Position numbers and translations under genes: made by a program
The notes under the pieces: generated by a model
The model's database searches: none
What the model was told of the DNA's origin: nothing
What the model saw: only the letters and a program-made list of their open reading frames with translations
Shown here: positions 54,045-64,000 of the stretch, piece by piece
Numbering within the stretch: position 1 is the first letter of the stretch
Layout of the letters: every line of letters starts with the position of its first letter
From: Candidatus Altimarinota bacterium
GTDB lineage: Bacteria; Patescibacteriota; Gracilibacteria; BD1-5; UBA6164
Reading direction: 5' to 3'
Length of the DNA stretch: 64,000 nt
NCBI GenBank assembly: GCA_028697205.1
Contig: JAQVFO010000001.1
Location: 71,086-135,085 of the forward strand

Positions 54045-55142
54045 ATGATTTATGATTTTGTAATAATATGATGATGAGCTACATGACTTTTTTCAAGTAT
54101 ATTTGCTCCATCTAACTCAAAAAAAGTTATTTTAGAAAAAAATAATAATCCGTGAGTTAAGGTATTATTATCTTGATGAGAAAGAGCAAATATTACAAAT
54201 ATAAATATAGATCCACAAAACGATTATTTTTGACAAAATAAAAAAGCAATGATTTCAATTTTGAAAAGATTTTCACAATATGATACTATAAGTTTTTTTG
54301 AAGAGTGATGAATTAGAACTGTTGAGGAAGATAGATGAAGAATAATATTAGAATCTTGAGATTCAAAAGAACTACTTAACTTTTTGCTAAAAAAATCAAA
54401 GGAAAATAATACTGAAATAAAAACAAATTTTGAAGTTATAAATATAGAAAAAAGAGATGAATTATTTTATATTAGTTCATCATTATGAGAAGAAGTAATA
54501 TGAAAAAAAGTTTTAGTTTCGGCTTGATGAAAATCATTTTTTCAGGTATGAACTAAAGGGGACTCTTATGTTTTTGCTGAAAAATTTTGATTAAATATGG
54601 TTAATCCTTACAGAGCTTTATCTGCTTTTGTTTTAAATCAAGACTTATCTCTATTATCATGAGTTTCATTAAATGTAAATTTAGATGTTTTAGATAAAAT
54701 AACTTGAAAAAATATATATTCTGAATTTTGACCATTGCTTTTTACCCATTTTTGAATTTCATGACCAATTGTTTTTAATGCAAGTAGTGCATTATGATCA
54801 TATATTAATAAAACTTATAATTCTGAAGAACAAGGTTATTTAAATATTTTAATTAAATTAAATTTTAATGTCAATAATACTCCAAAAAGAGTTGTAAAGT
54901 TTTTTAACTTAACTGAAGAAAATAGAATAATAACTTTAAATTTGCAAAATCTTAGATCTTGGAAAGAAGCAAAACTAACTTGATGATGAGTATTATTAGA
55001 TAATCTTGATAATAATTTACAATCAAAAACTATATCTTGATTATACTTTGCTTGAGAATGTTTAGATATAACTTGAAAAACTTGATGATTCAGCTTACAA
55101 CTAGCTTGGAGTAGTTGATTTATTGTATGAAAAGATATATAA
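54045..55142 (+). CDS. BaiN/HI0933-family FAD-dependent oxidoreductase
   Basis: 365 residues. N-terminal Rossmann FAD loop VIIGGGATGLFSSIFAP (three successive TGA glycines), GVKVLLSGGERANITN, GKKVLVSAGGKSF, FTHFGISGPIVFNASS, and the terminal AGECLDITGKTGGFSLQLAWSSGF signature. Members of this family are flavoproteins of uncertain substrate; BaiN acts on bile acids in gut clostridia. Somewhat shorter than usual (about 400). Confidence 0.88.
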
Positions 55143-55253
55143 AGTATGTTTCTATATTTGTCAAATCAAATTTTTGTAAAAAACATAAAAATTATGATAG
55201 AATTAATATTAAGTTAGATTAGTTCAAATTATATTAATTTTTTACAAATTTTT

Positions 55254-55763
55254 ATGTGATTGACAGAAATATTAAATGAAAAGAAAAAACAAGCAGAAAG
55301 TATTAAAAATAAATACAAATTGCTTAAAAAAAATAAAATAGTATGAATTGTTGTAATTGAGAATAAAGATATATTAAAACAATTGCTTGAATGAATTTCA
55401 ATTTTACCTATTGATTTGATTGTTTTATCAAAAGAAGAATTTTGAAAATATGATACTATGATTTATTTAGATGATATTTCTGAAAATTTACTTTATTGAG
55501 TTGACTTTATTGTATGTGATAATTGTATGCCTAAATTGTCAGATTATTTAAAAAAATGAATTGCTCCAATTGTATCAAAAGATAATTATTTAAACAATAT
55601 ATTAAGTGAATTTAACCCTGTAAAAAGTGAATGAAATGCATTTTTTTATGAAGCAAATAATGTATGGAGTATATTTTATGCAATTGTTAGATATCTTGAA
55701 AATCATAAATTTCCTTATGATAATAGAAATTTAGTTAAAAATATTCTTGATATATACTATTAA
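55254..55763 (+). CDS. Hypothetical protein, glycosyltransferase-C-terminus-like
   Basis: 169 residues. The second half (IVCDNCMPKLSDYLKKGIAPIV.., SEGNAFFYEANNVWSIFYAIVRYLE) has the spacing of the acceptor-proximal end of GT-B glycosyltransferases (GTxPIV..GNGF.F). There is no donor-binding motif, so it is a fragment-like or regulatory homologue. It lies 111 bases downstream of the flavoprotein gene. Weak assignment. Confidence 0.5.
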
Positions 55764-55773
55764 AATTATATAT

Positions 55774-55812
55774 AAAAAAAGTCTAAATCACATTGATTTA
55801 GACTTTTTTTAT
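55774..55812. terminator. Terminator between convergent genes
   Basis: AAAAAAAGTCTAAATCA and TGATTTAGACTTTTTTT around a four-base loop. It reaches the stop of the minus-strand gene. Confidence 0.85.
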
Positions 55813-56624
55813 ATACTTGAATTTATCTTTTTATTAGTATCATTTATTTCTTTTTCTACAGTTAGACTTAGAGTTCTTAACCTATAATCGTATGTTGCTG
55901 TCTTAAATCAGTCAACATCTCTTATACTCTTTGTTCTTCTGTATTTTGGAATAGATAATTCAGCTTTATCATTATGTTTTATAACTTCATAACATAAACA
56001 ATCAGGGATTCTAGTTGGAGTTTTAATTGTTATTTTAAATCAGTCACTTTCATCTTCAATAATTTCATTTAATCTATCAAATAGTGTTGAAATATGGGCT
56101 TCTCATGAGTCAAATGACTTTGTAATTAAGTTAAATGTAAAACTTCATCAATTTATAAGTAGATATTCAGCAATAAATTTTATTACTTTTAACCTATCTC
56201 ATAGATATTGAGTAACTTGATTCATAAAAATAATTCATTGAGTATCTTTTCATAGTTTTTCAAGAATTTGTAACAAAAAATCATCATTTTCTAAATCTCA
56301 TTTAATAAATTGAACTCAACCCTCAATTACATCACTTATATCAATTTTTGATAATAAGATTTTATTATTTGGAATTCATGCTTCAACTAACATTTCTTTC
56401 AATTCTTTTAATGCTTTACTATTATTTCATCATATATCAAGTAATTTTACTTCTCAATTTTTTTCATATAAATTTAATCAAATACTTACTAATTGTTTAA
56501 TATTTAATGCTAATTGCTCTTCATAATTTTCTTTAGAATTTCAGATTTTTTGCAATGTTCTTCAGTTTTTTGGTAGTCAATCAATGCAATATAATTTATC
56601 TGATTCACAACTAAGATTATTCAT
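55809..56624 (-). CDS. SAM-dependent methyltransferase-like protein
   Basis: 271 residues. VKLLDIGGNNSKALKELKEML is a Rossmann motif I, and GIIFMNQVTQYLGDRLKVIKFIAEYLLINGG matches motifs IV-V (strand, loop, helix) of class I methyltransferases. The basic C-terminus (KYRRTKSIRDVDG) is unusual. Substrate unknown. Convergent with the 55254 gene. Confidence 0.65.
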
Positions 56625-56753
56625 AATTATTTATTTAATTTTATTTTTAATATTTTAACATAAAATTTACTCTAATTCAATAATTTTCTAATTTTTTTTT
56701 GACTAAAAACAAAAACTTGTTAACTTTATGTAAATATACTTAATTTTCTACCT

Positions 56754-59042
56754 ATGGCAAAAAATCTTGTAATTGTGGAATCACCTGCAAAAGGAAAAAC
56801 TATAGAAAAATTTTTGTGAGCTGACTATAAGGTAGTTGCATCTATGGGACATATAAGAGATTTACCAGAAAAAGAATTATGAGTTGATATAGAAAAAGAA
56901 TTTGCTCCAAAATATCAAATATCAAAAGAAAAGAAAAAAACAGTGGATTGACTTAAAGACTTAGCTTCAAAATCAAATGAAGTTTGGATAGCAACCGATG
57001 AGGATAGGGAATGAGAAGCAATTGGTTGGCATCTCTGTCATGTACTTGATTTAGATCCTACAAAAGTTAAAAGAATAGTTTTTCATGAAATTACAAAAAA
57101 AGCAATTGAAGAAAGTATAAAAAATCCTAGAAATGTGGATATAAATTTAGTTGATGCTCAACAAGCTAGAAGAATTCTTGATAGACTTGTATGATATAAA
57201 GTAAGTCCAGTTTTGTGGAAAAAGATAAGAAAATGATTATCAGCATGAAGAGTTCAGTCTGTAGCAGTAAAAATGATTGTTGAAAGAGAAAGAGAAATAC
57301 AAGAATTTAAACCAAAAGAAAGTTGGAAAATAGTTGCAAATATGGAACATAATAATTTTGCATTTAAATCTGTACTTGAAAAAGTATGATGAAAATCAAA
57401 AGTTTTTAACTCACGTGAAGATGTTGATAAACTTCTATTAACTCTATTACCAAACTTAAACGAATTAAAATCATCAAAAGATAAAAACGGTTATGAGATA
57501 TTAAACTGAAAAGTTAATTTAGAGTTTATTTTAAATGATACTGTAAAAAAAGATAGTAAGAGAACTCCTGGGGCTCCTTTTACAACATCTACACTTCAAC
57601 AAGAAGCTAGTCGTAAGTTTTGATTTTGAGTTAAACAAACTATGATGATAGCTCAAAAACTTTATGAATGAGTAGATTTATGATGAGGACAAAGACAATG
57701 ACTTATTACATATATGAGAACTGATAGTGTAAACCTATCAACTTTTGCAAAAGAAGAATCAAAAAAAGTTATAGAAAAACTTTATTGAAAAGATTACCAT
57801 CATGAAAGAACTTTTAAAACTAAACAAGCATCAGCACAAGAAGCTCATGAAGCTATAAGACCAGTAGATATATCAAAAACTCCTGATAGTTTATCTTGAG
57901 TACTTGAATCTCAAGAACTAAAATTATATGAATTAATCTGGAAAAGAACAGTAGCAAGTCAGATGAGTGATGCACTTATAGAAGTTACTACAATGGATTT
58001 TTCACCAACAGTAAATCCAAATTCAAATTGGATAACTAAATGAGAAGTTATTAAGTTTGATTGATTTATGAAACTTTATATTGAGTGAAATGATGATGAA
58101 AATGATGAAGAAGAAGTTTCAAAATTACCAAAAATGGATGTTTGAGATAAAGTTAATGCAAACCAACTTATTGCTTCACAAACTTTTTCTAGACCACCAG
58201 CTCGTTATACTGAAGCAAGTTTAGTTAAAAAAATGGAATCAGAATGAATTGGTAGACCATCAACTTATGCTCCAACAATTTCAACTATTATAGATAGATG
58301 ATACATAGAAAAATTTGAAAGAAAATATTTAAAACCAACAGATATAGCTTTCACTACTACTGATTTTTTAGCAAAGTATTTTGAAAAAATGATGGATTAC
58401 AAGTTTACATCACTTGTTGAGGAAGATTTTGATAAAGTTGCAAATTGAGATGAAAAGTATCAAAGTATGCTTTCTAGATTTTGGGAATGAACTTTGAAAA
58501 AAGACTTAGAACATGCATGAGTAAATGCTGAAAAAGTAATAGAAATGGTTGGAAAAGCCTGTCCTGAATGCTGAAAAGATCTAATTTATAGATATAGTAA
58601 AACTTGAAAATTTATAGGTTGTAGTGGATATCCAGAGTGTAATTATATTGAAAGAGAAGAGGGAAGTAATGATTGATTAGAAGCTTTGAAACAAAAATAT
58701 GAATGAAAACCATGTCCTGACTGAATTGAATGAACAATAGTTATAAAAACAGGTAGGTTTGGTCCATTTTTAGCAAGTTCAAAGTATCCAGAAGTAAAAT
58801 GGATAGGGAAGATAAAATCAGAAAAAGATGAGATTTTAGAAGAAATAGTTAAAGAAAAATGACTTTTAATTGATCAGGAAACTTGAGAAGAATTGGTAAT
58901 AAAAAATTCTAAAAGATGACCATTTTTAGCAGCTAAAAAATATCCAGAAGTAAAAATAGCAAAAAATATCCCAAAAGAAGTTTGGGATGAGTTAAATAAA
59001 AGAATGAATAAGGATGATGAAGTAGTTACTGAGTGAAATTAA
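56754..59042 (+). CDS. topA: DNA topoisomerase I
   Basis: 762 residues. Toprim domain ([31 protein letters not shown]), the type IA core with [32 protein letters not shown] (catalytic Tyr) and [11 protein letters not shown]. Several C-terminal zinc-ribbon repeats follow, beginning [20 protein letters not shown], then [17 protein letters not shown] and a [15 protein letters not shown] unit. Relaxes negative supercoils. The C-terminal ribbons partly lack Cys pairs. Confidence 0.97.
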
Positions 59043-59045
59043 AAT

Positions 59046-59077
59046 AAAAAGAAATTAGATTTATCTAATTTCTTTTT
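59046..59077. terminator. Terminator between topA and the rhomboid gene
   Basis: AAAAAGAAATTAGAT and ATCTAATTTCTTTTT around TT. The right arm contains the TAG of the minus-strand rhomboid gene. Confidence 0.8.
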
Positions 59078-59589
59078 ATTTTATTTAAAAAATAATATAA
59101 AATTCAAGCAATACTTCAAAATAAATGTCAGGCTAGACTAATTCAAGGAGTTAATCATATTGCAACATTAATAATTATTGCTGTTATTCATCATTTATAC
59201 TCTGGATTTCATCTATTATATAATTCAATAGTTAGGTAAGTTAATAAAGCCAAACAAAATCAACTTATTCAAATTGTATTTCATTTACTAAACAAAAGTA
59301 CCATAATTCAGGTAAATATTGTATTAAATATGAAAAAGTATAGAAACTTTGTTTTTCACATTAATATTTCTAAATGGTTTCAAAATACATAAATAAAAAT
59401 TGAGTTAAAAACAAGATGAAAAAATCATCAATGTAAAAACTGATAAAATATAAATTGTAAAAGAAATATATTGTAAATTCAATTATCAAAAAAATAATTA
59501 TTCATCCCAAATTGGTATAAATTAGGAATAAACGTAGTTATTATAGTAACTATTGTAGAAATTATAATTAATATATTTGAGATAGTCAT
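59065..59589 (-). CDS. Rhomboid-family intramembrane serine protease
   Basis: 174 residues, six TM helices. FLHGGFFHLVFNSIFIYVFG is the loop-1/TM2 signature (His, Asn), GISGFCLALL carries the catalytic Ser (GxSG), and SLAGHLFGSIAGIL the catalytic His. Compact, without extra domains. Cleaves other membrane proteins near their TM segments. Its ATG overlaps the lgt stop (TAATG). Confidence 0.9.
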
Positions 59590-60392
59590 TATTTACTTAA
59601 TTTTAAATAGTAAAATATTCATATAATTAACATAGGGAGACTAAGAATTTCTCACATAGTTAGGAATCATAAAATATATCATATTTGGGAATCAGGCATT
59701 CTAAAAAATATTTCAACAAATATTCTGAAAAATGAATAAAATATTAAAAATAACGCTGCAATTTGACCATCATTTTTAGGAAGTAAAAAATAGTACCTAG
59801 GTTTTACTATTTTAAAATTCTTTAATTTATTAATTTCTAATTTCTTTAATTTAAAATAGTAAAGTATAAAAAATAATACAATTCATTCTAGAGTAGCTTC
59901 AAGTAAAGGAGATGGAAAGTGTCATACTGAATTTATATAAACAGCAAGAGGTCAATCATAAGGGCTAAATCAAAGTAGCTCTTTATTTATGTAATTTCAA
60001 ATTCTTCAAAATCAAAGTCATATAGGTAAAGTAAAGCAGACTTCATCAGCAAGGCGAAGAAATCATATTTTATATTTTTTATTAAAAAAATACATTGCAA
60101 GTATTACTCATATAACTCATCAATGAAAACTCATTCATCATTCCCAAGTTTTTATTAAGTCTATTGGATTTGCTAAATAATATGTTAAATCATAAAAAAG
60201 TATATATCACAACCTTCATCATAAAATAACTCATATAAAGGTATATAATAGCAAATCATCCATTTTTTTTGTACTTAATTTCAATCATTTTTTTACAAGT
60301 ATATATGATGCGATAAACGCTAGTACATACATAAGTCAATAATATGTAGGAGCAATTGTTAATCAGAGAAATTCAAATTTAAAGATATACAT
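59589..60392 (-). CDS. lgt: Prolipoprotein diacylglyceryl transferase
   Basis: 267 residues, seven TM helices. LGGRLGYILFYDL, WEGGMSFHGGVIG (catalytic region with His) and LPIGLGFGRIGNYINKELLG are the Lgt signatures. Transfers diacylglycerol from a phospholipid to the lipobox Cys of prolipoproteins, so the cell makes lipoproteins. Overlaps the rhomboid gene by one base, implying coupled translation. Confidence 0.95.
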
Positions 60393-60544
60393 ATAGGAAA
60401 AATAATAAATTAAGAGAAAAAACTAATAAAAGTTAAATTCTTCTCAAATTAGTAATAAAAGATAAACTTATTTTTAATTACTTTTTATTTTTATAAAATT
60501 ATTTAAAGCCTTGTTTAAGCTAAAACAATAGAAAAATCAAAAAC

Positions 60545-60610
60545 TTGACAATTCATATTTATATAAAATAGTATATTATATTTGACAATTAATTAAATAT
60601 ATGTTTTAAT
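60545..60610 (+). promoter_or_regulatory. Two tandem promoters before the M23 gene
   Basis: TTGACA (60545-60550) with TAGTAT (60569-60574, spacer 18), and TTGACA (60582-60587) with TTTAAT (60605-60610, spacer 17). The rest of 60393-60728 is AT-rich without frames. The leader of about 110 bases shows no clear structure. Confidence 0.6.
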
Positions 60611-60728
60611 TAAGTTAGAAATATTTAACTACACACAAAAAATATAAAGTGTCAAATATATAAAAAGTAATTTTTACTAATTATATGTAAAAACATTTTA
60701 AAAAAAAGATTATTTCTAAAAATAGCTT

Positions 60729-63122
60729 ATGAAAACAAGAATTAAAAAATCATTATCGGTCTTGCTGATATGATTGTTGATAATACCGCCGGATATTACA
60801 AGATCCGCGAATACAGATATAGTGTATCCATTACAGCAAGTTTCAAAGCTTGAATGTAGGTATGATAAGTTTTCAGATTTAGATAGTAGTTGTAAAGAAA
60901 ATTTACCAATACTACATACTAGTGATTATCAGAAGTATGCAAATTTAAATGATTGATATAATGATTATACAAGAAGATACACAGTTTTATGGTGAGCTTC
61001 ATATACATATTGATGGGATCAATGAAATTGATGACATATGTGAGTAGATATAGCAACTTCAGAATGAACACCAGTATATGCTATGGCACAATGAGAAGTT
61101 ATAATAGCACAAAATAAATTAGATTTTTGAAATTTAGTTTCAATTAAACATACTATTAATGGTAAAAAAATAGTTTCAAACTACGCTCATTTATCAAAAA
61201 TTGAAGTAAAAGTTTGAGATAAAGTTAATGCATGAGATAAAATATGAGAAGTTTGAAGTACTTGAAATTCTACTTGAAACCATCTTCATTTTCAAATAGA
61301 TATTGCAACAAATACATCACCAGCTTACTATAGTTATGATACTTGTCCTTACACATATAATGAGATAAGTGAAAAGTGAGTTTGTTTCAATGAACTTCAA
61401 AATCTTACTGTAGATCCTCTTGCTTTTTTGGAAACTTCTTGAGCAATGTTGAATAATATTGTAATAAAAGAGGTAACTGTAAAGAAATCAAATAATTCTA
61501 CAAGTTCTTCAGCTTGAAAAACATCTTGATACATATTTAATACTTATGTATATCCAGAAGCTCCAAAAAGTGATATTAAAGAAGTTCAAAGATTATTTAC
61601 TGACTTAGGTTATTATAACTGAGCTATAGATTGAAATTATTCATCTATATCTGAAACTATAATATCATATCAATTAAATAAATGAATAATTGCTTCAAGA
61701 AATGAAGATTGAGCTGGGTATTTTTGACCAAAAACAAGAGCTCAAACAAAAGCAGATTATGATAAATACTTAGCATCAAAAGCAACAAATAATTCTAATG
61801 CTTCATCATCTGATACTGTAGTTGAAAGTGTTGTTACTGCTCCTGCAATTAAAAAGATAAGTAGTGAATGAATGATGACAAGAGAGCAAATAGAAGCAAA
61901 AGAAATTCAAGAATTTAAACAAAAACATAATATAAAAATTGAGTTTAAAGATCTATGAAATAGTGTTTGAATTTGAGAAACTAAAAAAATATGAGTAACA
62001 ATTACAGATAAAAAATGAAAACTATTTAATTGAAATACTCCATATCCAATAAATTTTATAGTTGATTCATCTGTACTTGATGTATTTCCAAATAAGTTTT
62101 TCAACTTTACAGACTGAAAAAGAGAAATAACATTAACTTGAAAAAAGACTTGAAATACTACATTGTACGTAAAAATGTGAAATGAAACATTACAAAGTTT
62201 TAATGTAACAGCATATAATTCTTCTAAAAATATATATGCGAAATCAAGTATAAATTTAGTAAAATCAAATGTAGTATTATGAGATACAAATCTTTGAGCA
62301 ATAATGTTTAAAGATGAAAAATGAACAAGATTATTAAATGTAAAATATGCTTGACAATATGTTATAAAAACTGAATGAAATGCTAAAATATGTGTTAAAT
62401 CGTGAAATGTAAGTAATATAAAAAGTATAATGAATACTAATTGTAGTGATGATGAATATGTATCTAGTAAAACAATTACATATGATGATACAATATCTTG
62501 AATATTACTATTTAACTATAAAGTATTTGATAAACAAGCAAAAATAAAAGTATATTCATATAATGATAAAAAAGACTTAGTTGCATTAAATGTTAAAACT
62601 ACTGCTCCAAAATGATTAACTGAAACTTATGCATACTATGATGATGTAATGAATATGCTTGAAAGCTGAATTGCTTCATCTTCTCTAAATCAATGATACT
62701 TTTTAGAAAAAAGATCATTATCTGAAAAGGATGCAAATGAATGGATAAAAAATACTTTGCTTACAATTAAATCTAATACAGTTGATAGAAATATTCTAGC
62801 AGTAATAAATTCAAATATTGATATGTTAAACAATGAATGACCTCCATGATATACTTACATAACTAGAAAAGATTTCTTAGATAAAGTTTACAAATACTTG
62901 GTATTTAATAAAACCTCGGAGGTCTCGATTAAATACAGAGATTTACCAACAGTTGATAATATAAAAGCAAATTCAATTTTTGATAAAACAAATACATGGA
63001 AAGATAGATTTTGAGATAATTATTATCAACCAACACAACAAATTACAAGATGAGAATGAGCTTATGTTCTATCTCTTGCAATTGACAAAACAAAGAATTT
63101 AACACTTACAATTAATAAATAA
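60729..63122 (+). CDS. Secreted M23 peptidoglycan endopeptidase with peptidoglycan-binding domain
   Basis: 797 residues. Signal peptide (SLSVLLIGLLIIPPDITRSA), then an M23 (LytM) domain: GGHMGVDIATSEGTPV (His and Asp zinc ligands), NYAHLSKI, GSTGNSTGNHLHFQID (third ligand, catalytic His). A peptidoglycan-binding repeat follows (VQRLFTDLGYYNGAIDGNY, GAGYFGPKTRAQT), the same module as in the 3D-domain proteins. Then comes an invasin/Ig-like region (FNVTAYNSS) and a long C-terminal region of unknown fold. Likely cleaves stem-peptide cross-links outside the cell. Confidence 0.92.
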
Positions 63123-63177
63123 TAAAAAAGGAAAATTTAAAAAAATAAAAACAAATTTAATTTTATAATAAAAAAAT

Positions 63178-63525
63178 ATGAGAACAAGAGAAGTAATTAA
63201 TACTTCAAGTGAAGTATTAAAAACACAAGAAAAAACATTATCTAAAGCAGTTATGTCTGCTATGAAAGAATTTGGTAATAGAGAAAATAATTTAATTGAT
63301 AATCCTTTTGCAGAATATTGAATAGAAGTTAATGATATTCTAACATTATCAAATACTTCTTCTGCAGAAGAAACTACATATAAACTTTGAAAATTATTTT
63401 GAGTAACATCAATTAATTTAAGAAAAATTATTGAAAGAGATAGAGATGATTTACAAGTATTAAATATGTTAAGACAAGTATGATTAGGAAATATGAGTTT
63501 ACCTAAATTTGAGAAAAGAAGATAG
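63178..63525 (+). CDS. Hypothetical helical protein
   Basis: 115 residues, charged and helical (LSKAVMSAMKEFGNRENNLI, SINLRKIIERDRDDLQVLNM), no membrane segment. No family recognised. Follows the M23 gene by 55 bases and ends with a terminator. Confidence 0.6.
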
Positions 63526-63545
63526 TTTAATTATTTGTTACATAA

Positions 63546-63586
63546 AAGATCAGTATAAAATCGCTTTTATAACTGGTCTTTTTTAG
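63546..63586 (+). terminator. Terminator
   Basis: AGATCAGTATAAAA and TTTTATAACTGGTCT around TCGC, with one wobble pair and one bulged base, then a T-run. Confidence 0.75.
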
Positions 63587-63650
63587 TTTTTTTTGATTTA
63601 TTAAAATAAGTTAATATAATTTAATTAATTAATTATTAGTATAAGCCAAT

Positions 63651-64000
63651 ATGTGAAGAAGAAAACAAGTTAATTTACCTCCAGAGTTAAATAAGATTGT
63701 ATTTTGAATCTTTTTTTTGATTTTTTGAGCTGCAACTATATTTGCAGATACAAACTCAGTTTTTTGATATTATCTTTCGTTAAGTTTCTCAACACTTGTT
63801 TGAGAGTATTTTAAATGGATTGTTTCACCAGCATTTTTGTTATTTTCATTTTTACTTTTTAAAAACTGAATAAATTTCAATTTCAATATTTATAGAGCAT
63901 TTTGATTTTTATTTTATTTTTCATCTATTTGTACTGTTATTTGATATTTTACTGATTATCAGGCAATTTTTAATTTATATCCTGCATTAAAATCTTTTTT
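63651..64000 (+). CDS. FtsK-like membrane domain, 3' end outside window
   Basis: The first 116 residues of a longer protein. After a basic RRKQ start come four hydrophobic helices (IVFGIFFLIFGAATIFA; FSTLVGEYFKWIVSP..; FLLFKN..; RAFGFLFYFSSICTVIG), the layout of the FtsK/SpoIIIE N-terminal membrane domain, which docks the DNA translocase at the septum. The motor domain would lie beyond the edge, so the identification is provisional. Confidence 0.55.

Overview
The window is a piece of a very AT-rich bacterial genome that reads correctly only if UGA is glycine (translation table 25). With TGA as a stop, nearly every gene breaks into fragments. With TGA as Gly, long frames appear in which conserved glycines are TGA: the enolase SRGNP motif, the MraY and Lgt glycines, the GxSG of a rhomboid protease, the glycine loop of EF-P. 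Stops are TAA or TAG. This points to the Gracilibacteria (BD1-5) / Absconditabacteria (SR1) branch of the Patescibacteria. I cannot choose between the two from sequence alone. Most genes start at ATG (a few GTG, one TTG) with no obvious Shine-Dalgarno sequence. Promoters of TTGACA / TAATAT type and perfect hairpin terminators between convergent genes are frequent.

Layout. 1-4000: end of a secreted Ig-like surface protein, EF-P facing its probable modifying enzyme EarP, and a Na+/Ca2+ exchanger. 4100-9640: a membrane protein with seven C-terminal helices, an ATP-grasp ligase fused to a MATCAP-like (DUF1704) metallopeptidase, and a second DUF1704 protein. 9780-13810: phosphoglycerate mutase, a nucleotide cyclase fused to a DUF697-like domain, enolase. 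13860-15880: a DEAD-box helicase with a Gly/Arg-rich tail and a small coiled-coil protein with a related tail. 15881-16391: gene-free and possibly a structured RNA. 16390-25680: two genes sharing a 60-bp palindrome, TatD, UvrC, a PH-like membrane protein, MazG-like, exonuclease III, GrpE, a pyrimidine 5'-nucleotidase and an archaeal-type 8-oxoG glycosylase (AGOG). 25740-26240: a GC-rich RNA island with a small RNA and a tRNA-like gene interrupted in its anticodon loop. 26290-34110: two 3D-domain cell-wall proteins, TilS, DUF4256, RNHCP, MraY and an FNR-type reductase. 34180-35000: a GC-rich miniature gene and two small related genes. 35100-41730: a Pol I without polymerase domain, HtpX, an SLH-like protein, chorismate mutase, a PhoU-like/Pit phosphate pair, and glyS under a T-box. 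41790-46420: a secreted coiled-coil protein, a two-component system and an MscS-type channel. 46580-53910: bL32, NusB, RNase III, YggT, FtsW, a MutS without ATPase domain, a pyrophosphatase-like protein, DNA pol III delta and Dus. 54000-64000: a flavoprotein, a methyltransferase-like protein, topoisomerase I, rhomboid and Lgt, a large M23 endopeptidase, and the start of an FtsK-like protein.

How it fits together. The content is core information processing (EF-P, GlyRS, RNase III, NusB, TopA, HolA, UvrC) plus cell-wall and surface enzymes (MraY, FtsW, Lgt, M23, 3D domain, SLH). Amino-acid biosynthesis is nearly absent, as expected of a small host-dependent genome. The points most worth following are the Arg-type EF-P with EarP, the ligase-peptidase fusion, the glycine T-box in a cell with an extra glycine codon, the interrupted tRNA, and two repair enzymes that lost their catalytic C-terminal halves.
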